The translations under genes and the position numbers were made by a program. From Bacteroidales bacterium (GTDB taxonomy: Bacteria; Bacteroidota; Bacteroidia; Bacteroidales; Muribaculaceae): a DNA stretch of 35,416 nt. Where the stretch lies: positions 1 to 35,416 of the forward strand of contig SFGS01000017.1 in assembly GCA_004557565.1 (NCBI GenBank), in the 5' to 3' direction. The notes under the pieces were generated by a model that saw nothing but the letters and a program-made list of their open reading frames with translations, was not told where the DNA came from and made no database searches. This document shows, one piece after another, positions 16,144-23,831 of this stretch. Numbering within the stretch: position 1 is the first letter of the stretch; each line of letters opens with the position of its first letter.

Positions 16144-18270
16144 TTATTTCAGGCCGCGGAGACGGAGAAGTGCGTCGGCGTTTGGTTCGTGGCCACGGAA
16201 CCTCTTGTAGAGAGTCATAGCGTCTTCGGTGTCGCCAGGAGCAAGAATGTAGTTCTTGTAGTCGGTAGCGGTCTTGATGTTGAGCGGACCTTCTTCCTCG
16301 AAGCGGTTCCAAGCGTCGGCTTCAAGCACCTGTGCCCAGAGGTAAGTGTAGTAGCCGCAAGCGTATTCGTCGCTGCCGAAAATGTGTTTAAAGTAAGGAC
16401 TTCTGTAGCGATATTCAATCACAGATGGTTTGCCCAATTTTCTGGAAATGTATTTTTCAAAGGCTTTCACATCAATGTTGTCGCACCAGTTCACCTTGTG
16501 CCATTCAATGTCGAGCAAGGCTGCACCCACCAATTCGGTAGTCATAAATCCTTGGTTGAATTTGCTGGATTCAATGAGTTTGTCGACCAAGTTTTGTGGA
16601 ATCACTTCACCTGTTTTGTAGTGCTTGGCATAATTTTTCAGCACTTCAGGCACGAGCATCCAGTGTTCGTTGAGTTGCGAAGGGAGTTCCACCATATCAC
16701 GGTCGATGCTCGTGCCGGCCAACCCCTTGTAGGCAGCTTGCGAAAGCATACCATGGAGGGCGTGTCCGAATTCATGGAATGCTGTTTCCACTTCGTCGAG
16801 CGAAAGAAGCGATGGCATGTTTTTGGTGGGAGCGGTGAAGTTGCCCACATTATACACGATGGGGCGTTCGCTCTTACCATCGAAATTATAGCCTTGGCTC
16901 AATTCCATCATCCATGCGCCTTGCGCCTTGATGGGGCGTTGGAAATAGTCGGTCATAAACACCGCCACGTGGTTGCCTTTGGCATCTTTCACGTCGTAGA
17001 CGTTCACTTCGGGATAATACTTCGGAGCCTTCGGCATCTTGGTAAAGGTGAGGCCATAGAGTTTGTTGGCGATATAGAAGAGCCCGTTTTCCACCACATT
17101 ATCGATTTGGAAATAGGGACGCACATCGTCTTCGCTAAAGCTAAACTTTTCGGCTTTCACCTTTTCGGCATAATAGTAATAGTCCCACGGTTGGATGGTG
17201 ATACCGGCGCCGTGTTTGTCGGCATAGGCTTGAAGGTCAGCCACTTCTTCTTCCACCTTTTTGATGGCAGGCTTCCAAATGGAGAGCAACAGATTTTCTG
17301 CCGATTCCACGGTTTTTGCCATCACCGGGTCGATGGCATAGTCGGCAAAGGTGTCGAAGCCCAGCAATTTTGCTTTGCGCTGGCGCAGTTTCAAAATCTC
17401 GTTGATGTTTGCGCTATTGTCGAATTCATTACCGCGGCTGCATGTAGCCATATACATTTTATACATTTCTTCGCGAAGCCCTCTGTCATCGGCACCACAA
17501 AGCACAGCCAAGCGCGACGATGATGATGCGGTAAAGAGCCACTTGCCCGGCATACCCTTATCGGCAGCCAATTTAGCGGCAGCATCGATGGTGGTTTGTG
17601 GAAGTCCGGCAAGGCGTTCTGCTTTGTCCACCACCACATAGTTGTTGGCAATTTCGCTCATCACATTGGTGAGGAAATTGAGTTGGAGTGTAGCCAAACG
17701 CGAGTTGATGCTCTTGAGCGTGTCTTGGTCGGCAGCGCTCAGCAGGGCGCCATTGCGCACGAATCGCTTGTAGTATTTGTCGGTGAGTCGCTTTTGCACA
17801 GGGTTGAGTCCGAGGGCATCGGCATTGTCGTGCACATCTTTGATGCGCTTAAAGAGTTCGGCGTTCATATACACCTCATCGGCGTGTGCGGTAAGCATAG
17901 GCGATAATGTTTTTGCCAGCTCTTGCATTTCCGGCGTGGCATTACTTTCGCTCAGCGCCATAAACACGCTCGACACCTTATTATATACTTCGCCGCTCAT
18001 GTCGAGAGCGAGCACAGTGTTGTCGAAATCGGCACGCGAACGCTGCTTCACAATAGCATCAATCTCTGCGTTGTGTTGCTTGATGCCTTCTTCCAGAGCT
18101 GGAATGTAGTGCTCGATTTTGATTTTTTCAAACGGAGGAATCCCATACTGAGTGGTGTAGGGAGCCAAGAATGGATTTTCCTGTTTCACTGCTTTCTTTT
18201 TTGCAGCTGCGGCTGGCATACATAAGCAGCCCACAGCAATCATTGATAAAATAAACTTGTTCATCATCAT
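16144..18270 (-). CDS. dcp: M3 family metallopeptidase (dipeptidyl carboxypeptidase-like), exported
   Basis: A 708-residue zinc peptidase of family M3 (Dcp/oligopeptidase A type) that trims peptides. The zinc site HEFGH is at 499-503 and the third ligand Glu528 lies in GTSIDRDMVELPSQ. The C-terminal region GYYTYLWAQVLEADAW is typical of Dcp. A signal sequence (about residues 1-22, ending AAAA) predicts periplasmic location, unlike cytosolic E. coli Dcp. Cys15 and Cys17 lie within the signal but do not form a good lipobox. The gene opens with three ATGs in a row; the first is used. It lies 57 bp after the EEP gene without a visible promoter, so it is likely the last gene of that operon. The symbol is by family resemblance. 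Confidence 0.9.
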   Translation of the reverse strand: MMMNKFILSMIAVGCLCMPAAAAKKKAVKQENPFLAPYTTQYGIPPFEKIKIEHYIPALEEGIKQHNAEIDAIVKQRSRADFDNTVLALDMSGEVYNKVSSVFMALSESNATPEMQELAKTLSPMLTAHADEVYMNAELFKRIKDVHDNADALGLNPVQKRLTDKYYKRFVRNGALLSAADQDTLKSINSRLATLQLNFLTNVMSEIANNYVVVDKAERLAGLPQTTIDAAAKLAADKGMPGKWLFTASSSSRLAVLCGADDRGLREEMYKMYMATCSRGNEFDNSANINEILKLRQRKAKLLGFDTFADYAIDPVMAKTVESAENLLLSIWKPAIKKVEEEVADLQAYADKHGAGITIQPWDYYYYAEKVKAEKFSFSEDDVRPYFQIDNVVENGLFYIANKLYGLTFTKMPKAPKYYPEVNVYDVKDAKGNHVAVFMTDYFQRPIKAQGAWMMELSQGYNFDGKSERPIVYNVGNFTAPTKNMPSLLSLDEVETAFHEFGHALHGMLSQAAYKGLAGTSIDRDMVELPSQLNEHWMLVPEVLKNYAKHYKTGEVIPQNLVDKLIESSKFNQGFMTTELVGAALLDIEWHKVNWCDNIDVKAFEKYISRKLGKPSVIEYRYRSPYFKHIFGSDEYACGYYTYLWAQVLEADAWNRFEEEGPLNIKTATDYKNYILAPGDTEDAMTLYKRFRGHEPNADALLRLRGLK

Positions 18271-18327
18271 AATGAATTTGGTGAATATGTTTAGGAATTG
18301 TTGGTATCACCTATAATCGGGCGTGCG

Positions 18328-19485
18328 CTATCGCTTCCACACGAAGGTGGTGACGAGTGGATAGTGGTCGCTCGACCCCTCTTTGTGGCGATGCATCTCC
18401 ACAGCCTCCATGTCGCCACGATACAGCACATGGTCAATCTTGAAGAAAAGCCTGTCGTTGTGATAAGTGGCTGTGGGGCCGAATCCACATTTCACCCAAG
18501 CGTCGGTCATATCGTTGCCCATGATTTTCCGATAGGCATACGACATGGGCACATCGTTGAAGTCGCCGCACACTATCACATTGGCGTCGCTTTGGTTAAT
18601 CACCTGGCGGAGCAATGCAGCCTCTTGGGCGTGTTGGCGGAAGGCGTTGGTCAGCTTCGCGAAAATCGTCTTGCTGGCTTGTTTGGCTTCTGAGGGCTTA
18701 TCCTTTGTTTTCAGTTTCGTTAAATCCACATAAAATTGCTTGTCATCGTTCGACAGCTGTATGGAGTGGAGGTGTAGGTTGAAGAATCGCACCTTATGCC
18801 CCGGCACGAGCACGTCGAATGCGCGGGCGTAGAAGTGGTAGCCGTTCAGGAAGTTGTCGGGCGAGGCGAAACCATTCTTGATGGAATCGTCGATCACAGG
18901 CTGATAAGGGTGCTTGGAGAGTATCACCTGGTCGTGATATCCGTGGTCGCGATAAGGGTACACCTTCTTCAGCGAGTCCATAAATGGCAGGTCGTTGAAG
19001 TCGGCAGAGAGCGACGCCTCTTGCAGCAGCACCACATCGGCATCCTGCTTCAGAATGTAGCGAGCCGTGGCTTGGCCTGCCTTAAATTCCTTTTCCTTGT
19101 CGCCGTAATACGATACCTTGAAGTTCTCCACATTGAAAGTGAGCACCTTGAATTTGGTGGAGTCCTCTTTCGGGGTGTAGGTGTGGGGAAACATGTTGAG
19201 CGGTGCCACCACTCTCACCGATGGCCACGAGATAAGGATAGCCACCCACACGATGAGCGACACACGCCAACTGTGCACAATCAGCCACAACATTCCAATC
19301 ATCACCTCCAGCGCAAGGAGGAATGGGAATGCGAGTACTGCCACAGGCGCAATACGGCTGTCGGCAGGGTGGGTGGTGCCAGAGTAGGCGGCATAAATCA
19401 GCGCCACCGACAGCAATGCCGTAACGACGATTGCCGACACCTTTATTATGCGATACAAATATGACTTTTTATCGAAGTGCATCAT
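18328..19485 (-). CDS. Membrane-anchored endonuclease/exonuclease/phosphatase family protein
   Basis: A 385-residue protein with about three N-terminal transmembrane segments (roughly 11-33, 45-70, 74-92) and a periplasmic or cytosolic EEP domain. Metal and active-site motifs are present: Asn118/Asn121 in TFNVENF, Glu156 in LLQEAS, HLHS near 238-241, Asp308 and Asn310 in GDFND, and SDH (372-374) near the C terminus. The substrate could be nucleic acid, a phospholipid or a phosphosugar; the sequence does not say. The reading frame is open further upstream, but ATG 19485 lies just after the stop of the rhomboid gene (11 bp) and gives a normal N terminus. It is in an operon with the two rhomboids. 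Confidence 0.88.
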   Translation of the reverse strand: MMHFDKKSYLYRIIKVSAIVVTALLSVALIYAAYSGTTHPADSRIAPVAVLAFPFLLALEVMIGMLWLIVHSWRVSLIVWVAILISWPSVRVVAPLNMFPHTYTPKEDSTKFKVLTFNVENFKVSYYGDKEKEFKAGQATARYILKQDADVVLLQEASLSADFNDLPFMDSLKKVYPYRDHGYHDQVILSKHPYQPVIDDSIKNGFASPDNFLNGYHFYARAFDVLVPGHKVRFFNLHLHSIQLSNDDKQFYVDLTKLKTKDKPSEAKQASKTIFAKLTNAFRQHAQEAALLRQVINQSDANVIVCGDFNDVPMSYAYRKIMGNDMTDAWVKCGFGPTATYHNDRLFFKIDHVLYRGDMEAVEMHRHKEGSSDHYPLVTTFVWKR

Positions 19486-19495
19486 CTTTATATAA

Positions 19496-20404
19496 TCACT
19501 TTTTACCAGAGGCTCTGAATAGTGTAGCCTTTTCCTCTTCGGTAAGGGCCCCATAACCAGAACGTTTAAGTTTGTCTAATATTACATCAATTTCTGCCTC
19601 AGTTGGCACATTTGATGAAGTTTTTTTCGTTTGCTTGCTTGAGGTGGCATTTTGCTGATAGTGGTATGCCTTTCCGCCCACGGGACCGCCCACGCCTTTT
19701 TTGTGAGGCTTCTTGGTCAAGTTCACCATCTTGTCGATGATTCGGTTGAGCCAAGCGGTGATGTCGTGGCCTCGGCGCATCTGCCAGCCATAGAGCACAC
19801 CCACCAAGGCTCCGCCCAAGTGAGCCAACTGCGCGCCCAACTGACCGTCGCCTCCGCCAAGCACCATCAGCACCATCACGCCAATTGCCAGCCACTTCAG
19901 CGACACCTGGCCGAGAAAGAGCAAGCCTATGCGATAGTCGGGGGCGAATACAGCCATGACGGTGACAAGTGCTAAAACTGCACCCGATGCGCCAATCAGC
20001 AAATCCATCTTGCCAGCAAAAACAGGCAGCACGGCGTAGCCCAGCACATACACCAACGCCCCACCTAAGCCACCCAGCACATACAGCGCCACCAGCTGCT
20101 TGGAGTTGAAATACTCCAAAAACAACTTGCCGAGCCAATACAGCCACAGCATGTTGAACAGCACGTGAAGCATATCGTAGTGGGCAAACATGTAGGTGAG
20201 CAGTGTCCATGGGCGGTGCAGGAGCGTGGTCAAATCCGACGGCACCACTATCCATTCGAGCATCGCGTTGCTGTTCACTCCTGCGAAATGGAGAATGATT
20301 GCCATAAGGCGTATCAGCAAAAACACGCCCACATTCAGCATCACCAGTCGCACAAGCGCATTGCTTGCCTTGTATTTGCTTTGTATTTCTTTAAATATAG
20401 TCAT
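19496..20404 (-). CDS. Rhomboid family intramembrane serine protease (second of pair)
   Basis: A 302-residue polytopic membrane protease that cleaves transmembrane segments. The catalytic dyad is Ser140 in IGASGAV and His195 in AHLGGALVG. His80 and Asn84 (HVLFN) supply the oxyanion-site residues. After the membrane core comes a 75-residue soluble tail, rich in Lys, Ser and Thr, ending in a short helical TEAEIDVILDKLKRSGYGALTEEEKATLF segment, a common C-terminal tail of Bacteroidetes rhomboids. Its start overlaps the end of the upstream rhomboid by 14 bp, implying translational coupling. Confidence 0.93.
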   Translation of the reverse strand: MTIFKEIQSKYKASNALVRLVMLNVGVFLLIRLMAIILHFAGVNSNAMLEWIVVPSDLTTLLHRPWTLLTYMFAHYDMLHVLFNMLWLYWLGKLFLEYFNSKQLVALYVLGGLGGALVYVLGYAVLPVFAGKMDLLIGASGAVLALVTVMAVFAPDYRIGLLFLGQVSLKWLAIGVMVLMVLGGGDGQLGAQLAHLGGALVGVLYGWQMRRGHDITAWLNRIIDKMVNLTKKPHKKGVGGPVGGKAYHYQQNATSSKQTKKTSSNVPTEAEIDVILDKLKRSGYGALTEEEKATLFRASGKK

Positions 20405-21149
20405 TCTTTCTGATTACGCCTGTGTGTTTCCAATAGAGAATCATGAGTATGCCAAACAGCATACCGCCGAGGTGAGCGAAGTGTGCTACGCCGCTCATCA
20501 TTCCTTGGGTGCCGCACACCAGTTCAAACACGCCATAGCCTATCACCATCCATTTTGCCTTAATGGGGAATGGGAATGGAATGATAAACATCTTCAGGTT
20601 GGGGAACGACATGCCGAATGCCAGCAGCAAGCCAAACACGGCACCGGAAGCACCCACAGTAAGGTAGCGTAAGTTGAGGAAGTCGGCAAGGTCGCCAATC
20701 TGACCGGCGTTGATGGCATTCTGAGCCTCTGCCGCACTCACGCCCAATGCGCTTGCCACATCACCCACCCAAGTGAGTTGCCATACGAGTTCTTGCACGA
20801 TGCCTGCACCCACGCCACACACAAGGTAGTAAACGAGGTAACGCTTCGCACCAAGCATTCGCTCAAGCAGCGCACCAAACATGTAGAGGTTAAACATGTT
20901 GCAGAACAAGTGGAGCAAGCCACCCTGCACGCTGGAGAAGTCGTGCATAAACATATAGGTGACAATCTGCCAAGGCATAAAGTCGCCTGCTTGCCAAAAA
21001 TGCAGCGCAAACCATTTGTCAAGATGCACGCCACGGGTTTGAAGCGCCATGGTGGCAATCCACATCAGCACATTAATAATCAGTAAATTTTTAGTGATAT
21101 CAGGTATCGACCCTAAAAACGATCCGCCTCTTGATGAATTATAACTCAT
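20391..21149 (-). CDS. Rhomboid family intramembrane serine protease (first of pair)
   Basis: A 252-residue rhomboid, the first gene of the minus-strand unit running to 16144. The catalytic residues are Ser168 in VGASGAVFG and His226 in AHLGGMLFG, and the HLFCN motif (80-84) is intact. Between two membrane helices there is an inserted soluble segment (about 126-160, GDVASALGVSAAEAQ...) absent from the second rhomboid, perhaps a periplasmic lid or substrate-selection loop. The two rhomboids are clearly different in sequence, so this is an old duplication or a pair with distinct substrates. A candidate minus-strand -7 box (TAATTTTG, 21253-21246) lies about 100 bp upstream. Confidence 0.93.
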   Translation of the reverse strand: MSYNSSRGGSFLGSIPDITKNLLIINVLMWIATMALQTRGVHLDKWFALHFWQAGDFMPWQIVTYMFMHDFSSVQGGLLHLFCNMFNLYMFGALLERMLGAKRYLVYYLVCGVGAGIVQELVWQLTWVGDVASALGVSAAEAQNAINAGQIGDLADFLNLRYLTVGASGAVFGLLLAFGMSFPNLKMFIIPFPFPIKAKWMVIGYGVFELVCGTQGMMSGVAHFAHLGGMLFGILMILYWKHTGVIRKNDYI

Positions 21150-21245
21150 AATTGATAAATGTTGCTCATTTTAAAAATGTAAAACAAATGGCAAACCCTT
21201 TTCTCATACAATCGCCCAAAAGTTTGCCTTACTATATATAAGATG

Positions 21246-21253
21246 CAAAATTA
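21246..21253 (-). promoter_or_regulatory. Candidate -7 box of the rhomboid operon
   Basis: The minus strand reads TAATTTTG, 97 bp before the start codon of the first rhomboid. No convincing -33 element is seen at the right spacing, so this is tentative. Confidence 0.35.
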
Positions 21254-21323
21254 AAGAAAATAGTGCAATCTCTATGCCAACAATGCCCAAAACCACTCTA
21301 TTTTTACAATTTTTTGCGATATT

Positions 21324-21355
21324 TTTGTTTCATATAATTGAATCATTTAATTTTG
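21324..21355 (+). promoter_or_regulatory. Promoter of the HU-like gene
   Basis: TTTG (21324-21327), a 20-bp spacer and TAATTTTG (21348-21355), 37 bp before the ATG at 21393. A near-ideal Bacteroidetes promoter. Confidence 0.85.
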
Positions 21356-21392
21356 TGACCATACACATTACAATTATAATTTTTTACAGTCA

Positions 21393-21668
21393 ATGAACAA
21401 AATTGAATTAATCAATGGCGTGGCCATTGAAGCCGGCATCAGCAAGGCACAGGCAAAAGCGGCAGTCGATGCCGCTATCAAGGTAATGACCACCGCTCTC
21501 GTGAAAGGCGACAAAATAGCACTCGTGGGATTTGGCACACTCGCTGTGCAAGAAAAGGCGGAGCGCAAAGGCGTGAACCCTTCCACCGGCGCACCCATCA
21601 CCATTCCAGCCAAAAAAGTGGTGAAATTCAAGCCCAGCGCCGAACTCGCCGAAAAAGTGAAACAATAA
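21393..21668 (+). CDS. HU family DNA-binding protein
   Basis: A 91-residue nucleoid protein of the HU/IHF family; it bends and compacts DNA as a dimer. The N-terminal helices are followed by the core VGFGTLAVQEKAERKGVNP and the beta-arm tip motif in which NPSTG contains the intercalating proline, then ITIPAKKVVKFKPSAELAEKV. It is full length. The strong promoter fits high expression. The GH65 gene starts 22 bp downstream with no promoter between, so read-through from this promoter is likely. Confidence 0.96.
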   Translation: MNKIELINGVAIEAGISKAQAKAAVDAAIKVMTTALVKGDKIALVGFGTLAVQEKAERKGVNPSTGAPITIPAKKVVKFKPSAELAEKVKQ

Positions 21669-21690
21669 TCTCCCCCATCTTATTTTTCGT

Positions 21691-23721
21691 ATGACTCGCC
21701 TATTTCTATCTTTATGGTGCGCAATCTTTGCGTTCTGCCCTCTGATGCAAGCAGGGCTACCCTCTGGTGACGGGTGGAAACTCCACTGCCACGACTTCAA
21801 TGCCGCCTACACTGGTGCCCCCGTTGCCAACGGCACCATCGGCATCCTTCCGTGGAAAGAACCTTTCAGCGTGAAGCACCTGATTCTAAATCACATATTT
21901 GAATATAGCGAAAAGAAAGGTGTGAACCGTGTGATTGCCGGCATCAACCCGATGGGGATGACCATGATGGTCGACGACCAGCAAGTGACCAGCTCCAACA
22001 TAGCGAAATGGAACCAGGAAATTGACATGCGCCACGCTCGGCACAACTCCCAATTTCTGGCGTGTGGAAAGGTTGATGTGCGCTACACGATAGTGGCATT
22101 GCGTAACATGCCTTACGCCGCCATGATGCGCATTACTGTGAAAGCGCGCCAAGATGCCTCTGTGGCATTGACCAACACGATGAACATCCCCTCCGACGAC
22201 TATCGCGACGGCAGCAAATGCACCGCCTACAAATTGCGCATAGAAAATGGCTTCAAACCAGCCTTGAAGGCTTGTGCCGAAACTTCGCATGGCCGCTATA
22301 AAGCCGTGGCTGAAGCACTATTCGTGCCTGAAAAAGGTGTGTGGGCAGTACTGCCTCCCACTGGCGGAACTGCACAGACGGCAACTATCCAATTACAGAA
22401 AGGCGAGGAAGCCACCATTTCGCTCGCCACAAGCGTGTGCACCACGCGCGATTTCACCGACCCTTGGAGCGAGGTGGAGCGTGAGGTAATCTACATCTTG
22501 AAGCAAAAGCCCACCGAGGTGCTGGCTGCTCACGACCGCTGTTGGGACAAACTATGGCGTGGCAACATCACCATTGAGGGCGACGACGAGGCACAGCGTG
22601 TGGTGCGTTTTGCCCTCTATAACCTCTACAGTTTCTGCCGCCGTGGCACAGGGTTGAGCATTTCGCCTATGGGACTTTCGTCAAAAGGCTACAACGGTCA
22701 TATTTTCTGGGATAGCGAAACGTGGATGATGCCGCCTATGCTTGTCATGAACCCCGACATAGCGCGATGCATGATCGACTACCGCACCGACCGACTTGAT
22801 GCCGCTCGCCAACGCGCAGCCACCATTGGTTACGACGGTGCCATGTATCCTTGGGAAAGCGACGACATGGGGCAAGAGTCCACGCCATCGTGGGCGCTGA
22901 CTGGTCCACTTGAGCACCACATCAGTGCCGACATTGCCATCGCCGCATGGAACTATTATCGCATGAGTGGCGATGACAAATGGCTTCGCGAAAAGGGCTA
23001 CCCGATGATGAAAGCCATTGCGGAATTTTGGGTGAGCAGAGTGACCGAGAACGCCGACGGCAGTTATTCCATCAAGAATGTGGTGGGTGCCGACGAATAC
23101 GCCACCGGTGTCAACGACAATGCTTTCACCAACGGTGCCACCATCGTGGCGTTGCGAAGCACCGTGAAAGCAGCCATCGCTGTAGGCGAAGAGGCACCAG
23201 CCCTTTGGAGCAAGATTGCCGACAGGCTGCGCATTCCGAAGATGGACAATGGCGTGACCGCCGACTACGAGGGTTACCAGGGGCAAATGATTAAGCAAAC
23301 CGATGCCAACCTGCTTGCCTATCCTTTGGGACTCATCTCCGACGAGAAGCAAATACGCGCCGATATGCTCTACTACGAAGACAAACTCGACAAGAAAAAC
23401 GGCCCTGCCATGGCACACAGCATCTTTGCCACACTCTATGCACGCATTGGCGACCGCAATCGTGCCACCGAGGCGTTCAGAATGAGTTATCGCCCCAATA
23501 TGCGGCCTCCATTTGGCGTGTTTGCCGAAACTGCCACCTCCAGCAATCCTTACTTTGCCACAGGGGCAGGCGGCATGCTTCAAGCAGTGATTTACGGCTT
23601 CGCAGGGCTCGACATCACCGACCAAGGCATAGCGCAGGTGCACAAACCCTTGCTGCCCAATGGTTGGAAATCACTGGTCATCACCACGCCCGGCGGTGCC
23701 ACCTACAAAGTGGAAAAATAA
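21691..23721 (+). CDS. Secreted glycoside hydrolase family 65-like enzyme
   Basis: A 676-residue protein with a signal peptide (about residues 1-21) and the GH65 fold: an N-terminal beta-sandwich, then an (alpha/alpha)6 barrel. The substrate-site motif GHIFWDSETWMMPP places Asp341 in the pocket, and the probable catalytic acid is Glu469 in VVGADEYATGVNDNAFTN. GH65 contains alpha-glucoside phosphorylases (trehalose, maltose, kojibiose) and hydrolases such as acid trehalase and glucosyl-galactosyl-hydroxylysine glucosidase. Export to the periplasm favours a hydrolase, since a phosphorylase would need intracellular phosphate handling, but this is inference. It probably shares the HU promoter. 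Substrate is unknown. Confidence 0.85.
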   Translation: MTRLFLSLWCAIFAFCPLMQAGLPSGDGWKLHCHDFNAAYTGAPVANGTIGILPWKEPFSVKHLILNHIFEYSEKKGVNRVIAGINPMGMTMMVDDQQVTSSNIAKWNQEIDMRHARHNSQFLACGKVDVRYTIVALRNMPYAAMMRITVKARQDASVALTNTMNIPSDDYRDGSKCTAYKLRIENGFKPALKACAETSHGRYKAVAEALFVPEKGVWAVLPPTGGTAQTATIQLQKGEEATISLATSVCTTRDFTDPWSEVEREVIYILKQKPTEVLAAHDRCWDKLWRGNITIEGDDEAQRVVRFALYNLYSFCRRGTGLSISPMGLSSKGYNGHIFWDSETWMMPPMLVMNPDIARCMIDYRTDRLDAARQRAATIGYDGAMYPWESDDMGQESTPSWALTGPLEHHISADIAIAAWNYYRMSGDDKWLREKGYPMMKAIAEFWVSRVTENADGSYSIKNVVGADEYATGVNDNAFTNGATIVALRSTVKAAIAVGEEAPALWSKIADRLRIPKMDNGVTADYEGYQGQMIKQTDANLLAYPLGLISDEKQIRADMLYYEDKLDKKNGPAMAHSIFATLYARIGDRNRATEAFRMSYRPNMRPPFGVFAETATSSNPYFATGAGGMLQAVIYGFAGLDITDQGIAQVHKPLLPNGWKSLVITTPGGATYKVEK

Positions 23722-23770
23722 AAAATCAAGCGAAAATCGTGCAAAAAGCCGCCAAAACAGCGTCTATTTC

Positions 23771-23802
23771 GTTGTAAATGTGAAAAATAATTGCTATCTT
23801 TG
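23771..23802 (+). promoter_or_regulatory. Promoter of pnp
   Basis: GTTG (23771-23774), a 20-bp spacer and TATCTTTG (23795-23802), 30 bp before the ATG at 23832. Confidence 0.8.
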
Positions 23803-23831
23803 CACGATTTTTACACAGATAATAAAAAAAT

